Shown: piece by piece, positions 41,587-49,001 of the stretch | Layout: each line of letters opens with the position of its first letter | Numbering within the stretch: position 1 is the first letter of the stretch | Source of the DNA: Streptomyces sp. V2I9 | GTDB taxonomy: Bacteria; Actinomycetota; Actinomycetes; Streptomycetales; Streptomycetaceae | Reading direction: 5' to 3' | Assembly (NCBI RefSeq): GCF_030817475.1 | Contig: NZ_JAUSZJ010000002.1 | Coordinates: 5,904,626-5,968,625, forward strand | Length of the DNA: 64,000 nucleotides | The notes under the pieces: model-generated | Database searches by the model: none | What the model saw: only the letters and a program-made list of their open reading frames with translations | Told to the model about the DNA's origin: nothing | Program-made: the position numbers and the translations under genes

Positions 41587-42738
41587 GTGAGCACCAGCAG
41601 AGGACGACACCGCAGGACGCGCACGCTCTCGGCCACGGTGGCCGTCGCCGTGGCAGCGGGCGCGGCAGGCGTCTGGCTGACCAGCGGCCCCGACGACGCC
41701 CGCGCCGCCGGAACGGTCGTCGTCTCCACCACCGCCGAACTGGAGAAGGCGTTCGCGGACGCCGGACCCGGCACCACGGTCCAGCTGCGCGGCGGTACGT
41801 ACCACCCGGCGAAGAGCCTCAGGAGCCAGGCCGACGGCACCGCACGCAGCCGGATCACCGTCACCGCGTACGGGACGGAGAAGCCGGTCGTCGACGGCTC
41901 CCGGCTCCCCGAAGACGCGTGGCTGGTCGCGCTGGGCGGCGACCACTGGACCCTGTCGAACCTGACGTTCCGCAATTCCCGCGCGCACGGCGTCGTCGTG
42001 ACCTCGTCCACCGGCGGGATCTTCCGCAACCTCACCACCCACGGCAACGGGAACTCCGGCTTCACCCTGCGCGGCGAGGGGACCACGGACAACCTCATCG
42101 AGAACCTGGACTCCTACGGCAACTACGACGCGGAGAACCACGGCCAGAACGCCGACGGCCTCGCCGTCAAGTTCGGCTCGGGCACCGGCAACCGGGTCGT
42201 CGGCGCACGCCTCTTCCACAACGCCGACGACGGCGTGGACCTGTGGCAGTGGGCGAGCCCGATCCGCATCGAGCGCAGCTGGGCGTACGGGAACGGCGTG
42301 AACCGCTGGAAGGACCCGGCCTTCGAGGGCAACGGCAACGGCTTCAAGCTGGGCGGCGGCGGAGCGAGCGCCGCGCACGTCATCACCCGGAACGCCGCCT
42401 GGGACAACGAGAAGCACGGCTTCACGGACAACAGCAATCCGGGAGCGCTGCGGCTGCACCGCAACACCGCCTACGCCAACGACGCCTCCGGCTTCTACGC
42501 CGCCTCCTCGCCCTCGCGGCTCTCCCGCAACCTCGCGCTCGACAACGCCACCGGAGCCGCGAAGCTCGACAAGCGCGTGGTGTCGGCCGCCAACACCTGG
42601 GACGCGGGCGGCCCGGACGTGCGCCCCGCCACCACCGACCCCGCCACCGCGTACGGGCCCCGGCGCGCGAACGGCTCCCTGCCCGCCACGGTCTTCCTGG
42701 TGACCGGCACCCCGGCCGTCGGAGCGGAGATGAAGTAG
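41587..42738 (+). CDS. secreted right-handed beta-helix protein, pectate-lyase-like
   Basis: The 383-residue precursor has a basic then hydrophobic signal segment (RGRHRRTRTLSATVAVAVAAGAAGVW, cleavage near 40). The rest is built from parallel beta-helix turns rich in Asn and Gly (WTLSNLTFRNSRAHGVVV, GIFRNLTTHGNGNSGF, NLIENLDSYGNYDA, RIERSWAYGNG). The NTAELEKAFADAGPGTTVQLRGGTY-type start and an NADGLAVKFGSGTGNRVVGARLFHNADDGVD region resemble polysaccharide lyase family 9. Activity on pectin is not certain. The GTG start at 41587 has GAAGGAA upstream. It follows the GHR-like gene by 75 bases. Confidence 0.8.
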   Translation: MSTSRGRHRRTRTLSATVAVAVAAGAAGVWLTSGPDDARAAGTVVVSTTAELEKAFADAGPGTTVQLRGGTYHPAKSLRSQADGTARSRITVTAYGTEKPVVDGSRLPEDAWLVALGGDHWTLSNLTFRNSRAHGVVVTSSTGGIFRNLTTHGNGNSGFTLRGEGTTDNLIENLDSYGNYDAENHGQNADGLAVKFGSGTGNRVVGARLFHNADDGVDLWQWASPIRIERSWAYGNGVNRWKDPAFEGNGNGFKLGGGGASAAHVITRNAAWDNEKHGFTDNSNPGALRLHRNTAYANDASGFYAASSPSRLSRNLALDNATGAAKLDKRVVSAANTWDAGGPDVRPATTDPATAYGPRRANGSLPATVFLVTGTPAVGAEMK

Positions 42739-42764
42739 CCCGTCGCCCCGACCGGCCGGCAACC

Positions 42765-42805
42765 ACGCTCCGGGGCCGGTGGGCGGCAGCCCGGCCCCGG
42801 AGCGT
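42765..42805 (+). terminator. terminator after the beta-helix gene
   Basis: ACGCTCCGGGGCCGG (42765-42779) pairs perfectly over 15 bp with CCGGCCCCGGAGCGT (42791-42805), loop 11 bases. It lies 27 bases after the stop and 54 bases before the sigma factor start. Confidence 0.8.
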
Positions 42806-42858
42806 AGGGTCTTGCGCTCTGCCCGCATCGGCGCGTACCACGGAGGGAGTTCCCCGGC

Positions 42859-43383
42859 ATGACCGACGACGCATCCGAGGAGTTCCACGACTTCTTCGAC
42901 CGTCACTACGCCGAACTGGCCCGTCTCGCCCACCTCCTGACGGGGGAGGCCGACGCCGCCGACGATCTGGCCGCCGACGCCCTCGTCGCCCTGTGGGACC
43001 GCTGGGACCGGGTGCGCGCCGCCGAGCACCCCGTGGCGTACGCCCGCGGAGTCGTCGCCAACATGGCGCGCAGCCGCATCCGGGGGGCCGTGCGCGAGCG
43101 GCGCCGCGTCGCCCTGTTCTGGTCCCGGCGTCAGGAACCCGCCGAAGGACCGGACATGGCGGCCGTCCTCGACGTGCGCCAGGCGCTGCGGAGACTGCCC
43201 TTCCGCAAACGGGCCTGTGTCGTGCTGCGGCACGCGCTCGACCTGTCGGAGAAGGACACCGCCCTGGCCCTGGGCATCTCGGTCGGCACGGTGAAGAGCC
43301 AGACCTCCAAGGGGATGGCGGAACTCGAACGGCTGCTGGGCGACCGGACCGCCCTGGAGACCGCGGGAAGTGGACGACGATGA
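42859..43383 (+). CDS. ECF RNA polymerase sigma factor (SigE-like family)
   Basis: The 174-residue sigma factor has region 2 at about 8-75 (FHDFFDRHYAELARLAHLLTG...ALVALWDRWDRV...VAYARGVVANMARSRIR). Region 4 lies at about 100-160 (ALRRLPFRKRACVVLRHALDLSEKDTALALGISVGTVKSQTSKGMAELERLLG). There is no C-terminal extension. RBS GGAGGG lies 9-14 bases before ATG 42859. The ATG of the next gene overlaps its stop, a typical arrangement for a sigma factor with its membrane partner or anti-sigma factor. Its signal and regulon are not evident. Confidence 0.9.
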   Translation: MTDDASEEFHDFFDRHYAELARLAHLLTGEADAADDLAADALVALWDRWDRVRAAEHPVAYARGVVANMARSRIRGAVRERRRVALFWSRRQEPAEGPDMAAVLDVRQALRRLPFRKRACVVLRHALDLSEKDTALALGISVGTVKSQTSKGMAELERLLGDRTALETAGSGRR

Positions 43384-44102
43384 GCGACCTGCGCAGGCGG
43401 CTGGAAGAAGCCGCCCAGTCACACCGGCCCGACCGGGCGCGGATGCTGGCCCGCGTGGAGCGGGCCCGCTCGTCCGGCGGCGCGGAGCCGCAGGGCCGCC
43501 GCACCCCGCCCGCCTGGCCGCGCGTCCTCCTCGCGGCGTGTGCCGCCGCGGCGGTGTGCGTGATCGCGGGCGCGGCCGTCACCGCTCTCGTACCGGGGGA
43601 CGCGCCCCCACCGCAGGAGGTGTCCACCGGCCCGGCGCCGCGGCCCCCGGCCGCCACGCCTTCCCCGACCGGCGACAGCCGCCCCCCGCTGCCGGGGCGG
43701 AGCCGCACCGCGGACGGGCCGCTGTGGGCGGACGGTTCCGTCGTCCCCGACGACAACGTCCACTGGGCGCAGAGCAACGTCACCCTCAAGAACCGGGAAC
43801 CGCTCACCGCGCTCACCCTGGAACTGTTCGTGGCCCGGACGGACGGGGTACGGAGCACCGGGCGGTGGGAGACGCGACCCGCCGCGGACTTCGACCTCTC
43901 CGTGCACGAGCGCGACGGCATGCTCGTCCACCGCTGGAGCCTCAGGCCCGGACGGACCGTGCCCGCCGGTACGCACGTGTTCGCCGGACAGTACAACCAC
44001 GCCTCCGGGGGCCGCGACGCCGGCGCGGACGTGTACCGGGCGACGGCCACCGCGGCGAGCGGCTCCTACGAGGTGCACGGCGACTTCGCGCCCGCCCCCT
44101 GA
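43380..44102 (+). CDS. membrane-anchored partner of the ECF sigma factor (putative anti-sigma)
   Basis: The 240-residue protein has a short cytoplasmic part (about 1-46, MSDLRRRLEEAAQSHRPDRARMLARVERARS), one helix (about 48-70) and a Pro-rich linker. An extracellular domain of about 130 residues follows, with beta-rich segments (VHWAQSNVTLKNREPLTALTLELFVART, WSLRPGRTVPAGTHVFAGQYNHASGGRD). No zinc-dependent anti-sigma motif (HxxxCxxC) is present. It is translationally coupled to the sigma gene (ATGA overlap), so an anti-sigma role is likely from position alone. The outer domain resembles a small carbohydrate-binding or Ig-like fold, which is inference. Confidence 0.65.
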   Translation: MSDLRRRLEEAAQSHRPDRARMLARVERARSSGGAEPQGRRTPPAWPRVLLAACAAAAVCVIAGAAVTALVPGDAPPPQEVSTGPAPRPPAATPSPTGDSRPPLPGRSRTADGPLWADGSVVPDDNVHWAQSNVTLKNREPLTALTLELFVARTDGVRSTGRWETRPAADFDLSVHERDGMLVHRWSLRPGRTVPAGTHVFAGQYNHASGGRDAGADVYRATATAASGSYEVHGDFAPAP

Positions 44103-44112
44103 GCCGGACGGG

Positions 44113-44991
44113 TCACCGCGCCCGTGGCGCGGACGGCCGCGGAGCGAGCGTGCCCGCCGCCAGCGGGGTACGGGCCAGCCGCACGCACCCCGCGGCGACC
44201 AGCGCCAGCGCCGCCAGTTCGGGCAGCAGCCACCAGCCGGTCCGCAGCACCTCGCCGAAGAGCGTCACCCCGTACACGATGCTGATCAGCGCGTCCCCCA
44301 GGGTGAGCATCGGCTGCACGGCCACCAGGCTGCCCGCCTGGAGCGCGTTCTGCAGCAGGAACAGGGCCCCGACCCCGGCCGCCGCCGTGGCGTACACCTG
44401 CCAGGACGACAGCAGCGCGGCAGCACCGCCGTCGTCCAGGCGCGCCATCGCGTCCTTCATCAGAGCGGCCGTCAGCGCGTACCCGCACGCGGCGGCCAGC
44501 CCCAGCAGCGCCGCGCGGAGGTCGCCGCGCGTCCGCAGCGCGCAACCGATCAGCACCGCCTCGAACAGTCCGGTCAGCACCAGCGCCGGAATCCACGCCG
44601 CACCCCGGACCGTGTCGGAGCCCCCGGCCGGGTCGGCCGACGCCATCCCGAGCGCGAGGCCCGCCGTCACCGCCGCGACGCCGTACCAGAGCGCCCGGTC
44701 CGCCCGGACACGCATCACGTACCCGGCGATCAGCAGCGTGGCCGGCAGCTCGATCACGAAGATCGGCTGGACCACCGCGATCGGCCCGGTGGCCAGCGCG
44801 ACCGCCTGGCAGACGGCGGCCACGATCACCAGCCCGATCCCCGCCAGCCACACCTTCTGCCGCAGCAGCCGCCCGAACAGCGAGAGCCGCATCGCCTCGC
44901 TGTCGGGCACCCGCATCGCCGCCCTGCGCTGGAGCACCGAGGCGGAACCGTTGCTGAGGGCGGTGAGAACGGCGAACAGGATGCTGATCAC
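44113..44991 (-). CDS. DMT superfamily (EamA-like) membrane transporter
   Basis: The 292-residue protein has about ten hydrophobic helices in two halves, as in EamA/DMT transporters: ISILFAVLTALSNGSASVLQRRAAM at the start, QAVALATGPIAVVQPIFVIELPATLLIAGYVM, and QNALQAGSLVAVQPMLTLGDALISIVYGVTLFGEVLR in the second half. Such streptomycete proteins are usually annotated as DMT transporters with unknown cargo. GTG 44991 gives a start at the first helix; upstream sequence is Arg/Pro-rich and unlikely to be coding. It converges on the sigma-partner gene with only 10 bases between stops. Confidence 0.82.
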   Translation of the reverse strand: MISILFAVLTALSNGSASVLQRRAAMRVPDSEAMRLSLFGRLLRQKVWLAGIGLVIVAAVCQAVALATGPIAVVQPIFVIELPATLLIAGYVMRVRADRALWYGVAAVTAGLALGMASADPAGGSDTVRGAAWIPALVLTGLFEAVLIGCALRTRGDLRAALLGLAAACGYALTAALMKDAMARLDDGGAAALLSSWQVYATAAAGVGALFLLQNALQAGSLVAVQPMLTLGDALISIVYGVTLFGEVLRTGWWLLPELAALALVAAGCVRLARTPLAAGTLAPRPSAPRAR

Positions 44992-45140
44992 CGGTTCATC
45001 ATGGCGGCGGCCCGGCCCGGACGCGCGGTGCGTGGCCCGGTGGGCGTAGGCCGTGTACGCGCCCGGCGGGCGCCGCCCCGGTCCGTCCGCACCCGCTCCT
45101 CGCGGGCCCGGCCGCCCCGGGACCCGGTAGCGTACGGGCC

Positions 45141-46277
45141 ATGGCCGCGCAGACGCACCGCACCGCCGCACACCCCGCCCCCCTCACCGTCCGGGCGCTG
45201 AACCGGGCGACCCTGGACCGCCAGCTCCTGCTGCGCCGGTCCACGATGTCCGCGAAGGACGCGGTCGGCCACCTCGTCGGGCTGCAGGCCCAGAACACCA
45301 AGCCGCCGTACTTCCAGCTGTACGCCCGGCTCACCGGCTTCGACCCGGCCGAGCTGTCCGCCCTGATGGAGTCCCGCGAGGTGGTCCGCACCGTCACCCT
45401 GCGCTCGACCCTCCACACCCACACGGCGGACGACGCGCTCACCCTGGGGCCCCTGGTGCGCGCGCCGCGCGACCGCGAGCTGAAGAACTTCCGGAGGGGG
45501 CTGGAAGGGGTGGACCTGGACCGGCTCGCGGCGGAGGCCCGGAAGCTCGTCGAGGAGCGCCCGCGCCCCCTCAAGGAACTGCGCGAGGAACTCCTCGCCC
45601 ACTGGCCGGACGCCGACCCCCTCGCGCTCACCACCGCCGCCCGGTGCCTGCTGCCCCTGGTCCAAGTCACCCCGCGCGGGCTGTGGGGCCGCAGCGGACA
45701 GGTCGCGCTGACCACGGTCGAACACTGGCTCGGCAGGACCGCCGGGCCCGTGCCCGCACTCGACGCCACCGTGCTGCGCTATCTGGGCGCGTTCGGACCC
45801 GCCTCGGTGAAGGACTTCCAGAGCTGGGCGGGGATCACCCGGACGAAGGAGGTCTTCGAACGGCTCAGGCCCCGGCTGACCACCTTCCGGGACGGCGTCG
45901 GCACCGAACTCTTCGACCTCCCCGACGCCCCGCGCCCCGACCCCGACACCCCGGCGCCGCCCCGCTTCCTGCCCGAGTTCGACAACGTCCTGCTCGGCCA
46001 CGCCGACCGCACCCGCGTCATCCCCGCGGTCAACAAGGGCCGCAACGGCGTGGGCAACCAGACGTACGGAAGCGTCCTGGTCGACGGCTTCCTCGACGCC
46101 CTCTGGCGTGTCCGGCAGGAGAAGGACACGGCAATCCTGACCGTCCAGCCGCTGCGGAACCCGACCCGCGCGGAGACCGCCGCGATCACCGAGGAGGCGG
46201 CCCGGATGCTCACGGTGATGACGGACGCGCCGGACCACGACATCCGGTTCGGCACGTTCCTGGACTTCGGGGACTGA
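45141..46277 (+). CDS. HTH_42 winged-helix protein, AlkZ-like DNA glycosylase
   Basis: The 378-residue protein of the HTH_42 family has tandem winged-helix folds: LTVRALNRATLDRQLLLRRSTMSAKDAVGHLVGLQAQNTKPPYFQLYARLTGFDP at the N-terminus, then RTVTLRSTLHTHTADDALTL and LDATVLRYLGAFGPASVKDFQSWAGI. The Q49-A-Q51 motif (QxQ) is the catalytic signature of AlkZ, the azinomycin-resistance glycosylase that unhooks interstrand crosslinks. YcaQ/AlkX-type members have QxD instead. It is therefore a candidate crosslink or bulky-adduct glycosylase, although many such genes are simply annotated as winged-helix DNA-binding proteins. No natural-product cluster making a crosslinker is visible beside it. Confidence 0.8.
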   Translation: MAAQTHRTAAHPAPLTVRALNRATLDRQLLLRRSTMSAKDAVGHLVGLQAQNTKPPYFQLYARLTGFDPAELSALMESREVVRTVTLRSTLHTHTADDALTLGPLVRAPRDRELKNFRRGLEGVDLDRLAAEARKLVEERPRPLKELREELLAHWPDADPLALTTAARCLLPLVQVTPRGLWGRSGQVALTTVEHWLGRTAGPVPALDATVLRYLGAFGPASVKDFQSWAGITRTKEVFERLRPRLTTFRDGVGTELFDLPDAPRPDPDTPAPPRFLPEFDNVLLGHADRTRVIPAVNKGRNGVGNQTYGSVLVDGFLDALWRVRQEKDTAILTVQPLRNPTRAETAAITEEAARMLTVMTDAPDHDIRFGTFLDFGD

Positions 46278-46351
46278 CCGCCCGCCGGGAGGCAGCCGGA
46301 CGGACCGAGGAACAGGCGCACGGCCGGGGCGGCGACCCCGCCCCGCGGGTG

Positions 46352-47194
46352 TCAGGGCAGCAGCCCCGCCCGGCGGGCAGCCACCACCGCCTCCAGCCGG
46401 GTGTGCGCGCCCAACTTCCGCATCGCGGACCGCAGATACCCCTTCACCGTCTCCGGCCGCAGCCCCAGCCGCTCCGCCGCCCCCGCGTTCGTCGCACCCG
46501 CCGCCACACACGCCACCACGTCCACCTCGCGCGGCGCGAGCCGGACCTTCCGGGCCGCCGGCGCCCTGGCCCCCGACGCCGAGGCCAACCTTCCGCAGAC
46601 GTCCAGGAGTTCGTCGCGCAGTACCGGATCCACCACCTTCGGGACCAGGGCCCGCAATTCACGGTGGGCCTCGCGCACGTCCTCCCAGGCGCCGGGAACC
46701 GCGCCCGGATCGCTCACCTGCTCCCGGCCCGCGGCCAGCAACTGCCGTACCTCGTCCCGTACCGCGAGCGACTGCTCCACGTCACGGGCCGCCGCCACCA
46801 CCGCGTCGAACGTCCGGTCGCCGAGCGTGACCGGCGAGCGCAGCGCCCCGTACAGCACGCCGCGCACCGTGCGCCGTACGACCACGGGGACCGCGACGAC
46901 CGAGCGCAGCCCCTCCGCCGCCACCGCCGCGTCGTACTCGTGACTGATGTGGCGCGAGGAGGCGTAGTCCGTCACCGCGCACGGCCGCGACAGCGCGATG
47001 GACTTGCCGCCGAGACCGCTCCCCGCCGAGATGACCAGCCCGCGCAACGCGGTGGTCTGCGCCCCGTTCAGCTCGGCGATCCGCGCATGGCGCGCGTCCG
47101 ACAGCAGACCGCCGAACACCACGGGAAGCCCGCTGGCGCGACGCAGCCTCAACAGCGCTGCCTGCATCTCCACCGTCTCGACCGCCTCCGGCAC
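46352..47194 (-). CDS. GAF-LuxR type transcriptional regulator
   Basis: The 280-residue regulator has a GAF-like domain at about 25-150 (ELNGAQTTALRGLVISAGSGLGGKSIALSRPCAVTDYASSRHISHEYDAAVAAEGLRSVVAVPVVV). The LuxR HTH is at about 215-275 (LAPREVDVVACVAAGATNAGAAERLGLRPETVKGYLRSAMRKLGAHTRLEAV). This layout is often found beside acyl-CoA synthetase or ring-degradation genes. It is divergent from two AMP-binding enzymes. The shared promoter holds a 9-bp inverted repeat at 47245-47266 that may be its operator. It may sense an acyl or aromatic acid ligand, which is inference. Confidence 0.82.
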   Translation of the reverse strand: MPEAVETVEMQAALLRLRRASGLPVVFGGLLSDARHARIAELNGAQTTALRGLVISAGSGLGGKSIALSRPCAVTDYASSRHISHEYDAAVAAEGLRSVVAVPVVVRRTVRGVLYGALRSPVTLGDRTFDAVVAAARDVEQSLAVRDEVRQLLAAGREQVSDPGAVPGAWEDVREAHRELRALVPKVVDPVLRDELLDVCGRLASASGARAPAARKVRLAPREVDVVACVAAGATNAGAAERLGLRPETVKGYLRSAMRKLGAHTRLEAVVAARRAGLLP

Positions 47195-47244
47195 TCCGAC
47201 GCCCCTCCACCCCGGCCCGAACAGCCTCCCGGCCGGGGGAGGCG

Positions 47245-47266
47245 ACCACCCCCGTCCGGGGGTGGT
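47245..47266. promoter_or_regulatory. inverted repeat in the regulator/acyl-CoA synthetase promoter region
   Basis: ACCACCCCC (47245-47253) and GGGGGTGGT (47258-47266) form a perfect 9-bp inverted repeat with a 4-base centre. It lies 51 bases upstream of the regulator start and 59 bases upstream of the synthetase start. Confidence 0.5.
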
Positions 47267-47324
47267 GAGACCTGGGTCACTGTTTACATGATGTCAGGTG
47301 ACGGGTCCGTAATGAGGAGGGCAC

Positions 47325-49001
47325 ATGTCGGCAACCAGTGCGACCGAGACGTTCCGGGCCGCCCGGGACTTCCTGCTGGAGCACCGTGAGGACTACGAGC
47401 GGGCGTACGCCGGCTTCCGCTGGCCGCGGGTGGACCACTTCAACTGGGCGCTGGACTGGTTCGACGTCATCGCCCGGAACAACGACCGCACCGCCCTGCA
47501 CATCGTGGAGGAGGACGGCCGGCGCACCGAGGTGTCCTTCGCGGACATGTCCGAACGCTCCGCGCGGGCCGCCAACTGGCTGAAGGCGCAGGGCGTACGG
47601 GAGGGCGACCGCATCCTCGTGATGCTGGGCAACCAGGTCGAGCTGTGGGAGACCGCACTCGCCGCGATGAAGCTGCGCGCCGTCGTCATCCCCGCCACCC
47701 CGCTGCTCGGCCCCGCCGACCTGCGCGACCGGGTGGCGCGCGGCCGGGTGCGCCATGTGCTGGTACGGGACGCGGACACCGCGAAGTTCGACGAGGTCCC
47801 CGGCCGCTACACCCGGATCGCGGTGGGCGAGGAGGTGGCGGGCTGGCGGCCGTACGCGGGCGCGGCCCGGGCGTCCGCCGTGTTCACGCCCGACCGGGAG
47901 ACGGACGCGGACGAGCCGCTGATGCTCTACTTCACCTCCGGCACCACCGCCAGCCCCAAACTGGTCGAGCACACCCATGTGTCCTATCCGGTGGGCCACT
48001 TGGCGACGATGTACTGGATCGGCCTGAAGCCCGGAGACGTCCATCTGAACATCTCCTCGCCCGGCTGGGCCAAGCACGCCTGGTCCAACCTCTTCGCCCC
48101 CTGGACCGCCGAGGCCACCGTCTTCATCTTCAACTACACCCGGTTCGACGCGGGCCGCCTCATGGACGAGATGGACCGCTCCGGCGTCACCAGCTTCTGT
48201 GCCCCGCCCACCGTCTGGCGGATGCTCATCCAGGCCGACCTCAGCCGGTTGAAGACCCCGCCGCGCGAGGTCGTGGCGGCAGGGGAGCCGCTGAACCCGG
48301 AGGTCATCGAGACGGTCCGGCGGGAGTGGGGCGTCACCATCCGGGACGGCTTCGGCCAGACGGAGACCGCCGTCCAGGTCGCCAACAGCCCCGGCCAACT
48401 CCTCAAGACCGGCTCCATGGGCCGCCCGAGCCCCGGCTTCACCGTCGAACTGCTCGACCCGGTCACCGGACAGCCCGGAGCGGCCGAAGGCGAGATCTCC
48501 CTCGACCTGGCCGACCACCCGGTCGGTCTGATGACCGGCTACCACGGCGACCCCGACCGCACCGCCGAGGCGATGGCCGGCGGCTACTACCGCACCGGGG
48601 ACATCGGCACCCGCGACGAGGACGGCTACATCACCTACGTCGGCCGAGCCGACGACGTGTTCAAGGCGTCGGACTACAAGATCTCGCCGTTCGAGCTGGA
48701 GAGTGCGCTGCTGGAGCACGAGGCGGTCGCCGAGGCCGCCGTCGTGCCCGCCCCCGACCCGCTCCGCCTCGCCGTCCCGAAGGCGTACATCGTGCTGGCG
48801 GAGGGCTGGGAGCCGGGCCCGGACACGGCCGAGGTCCTCTTCGCGCACTCCCGGTCGGTCCTCGCCCCGTACAAACGCCTGCGCAAACTGGAGTTCGCGG
48901 AGCTGCCCAAGACCGTCTCGGGCAAGATCCGCCGCATCGAACTCCGCGAACGCACCGCCCTCGGCGGCGGCGTCGAGTTCGACGAGGGGGACCTGAAGTG
49001 A
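47325..49001 (+). CDS. acyl-CoA synthetase (AMP-binding, medium-chain/benzoate type)
   Basis: This 558-residue adenylate-forming enzyme has the P-loop-like motif YFTSGTTASPK (about 205-215). GWAKHAWSNLFAPW, the A5-type GFGQTETA, YYRTGDIGTRDEDGYITYVGRADDVFKASDYKISPFELE and the catalytic Lys in KTVSGKIRRIELRE follow. It activates a carboxylic acid to acyl-AMP and then to acyl-CoA. Similarity of the GxGWAKHAW region to MACS/ACSM and benzoate-CoA ligase types suggests a medium-chain or aromatic acid. RBS GAGGAGGG precedes ATG 47325. It shares a GTGA overlap with the next synthetase, so the two are translated together. Confidence 0.9.
   Translation: MSATSATETFRAARDFLLEHREDYERAYAGFRWPRVDHFNWALDWFDVIARNNDRTALHIVEEDGRRTEVSFADMSERSARAANWLKAQGVREGDRILVMLGNQVELWETALAAMKLRAVVIPATPLLGPADLRDRVARGRVRHVLVRDADTAKFDEVPGRYTRIAVGEEVAGWRPYAGAARASAVFTPDRETDADEPLMLYFTSGTTASPKLVEHTHVSYPVGHLATMYWIGLKPGDVHLNISSPGWAKHAWSNLFAPWTAEATVFIFNYTRFDAGRLMDEMDRSGVTSFCAPPTVWRMLIQADLSRLKTPPREVVAAGEPLNPEVIETVRREWGVTIRDGFGQTETAVQVANSPGQLLKTGSMGRPSPGFTVELLDPVTGQPGAAEGEISLDLADHPVGLMTGYHGDPDRTAEAMAGGYYRTGDIGTRDEDGYITYVGRADDVFKASDYKISPFELESALLEHEAVAEAAVVPAPDPLRLAVPKAYIVLAEGWEPGPDTAEVLFAHSRSVLAPYKRLRKLEFAELPKTVSGKIRRIELRERTALGGGVEFDEGDLK

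Noticed and set aside
45001..45201. Short + strand ORF overlapping the start of the AlkZ-like gene
   Set aside because: Arg/Pro-rich translation, no RBS, different frame from the real gene; typical GC shadow.
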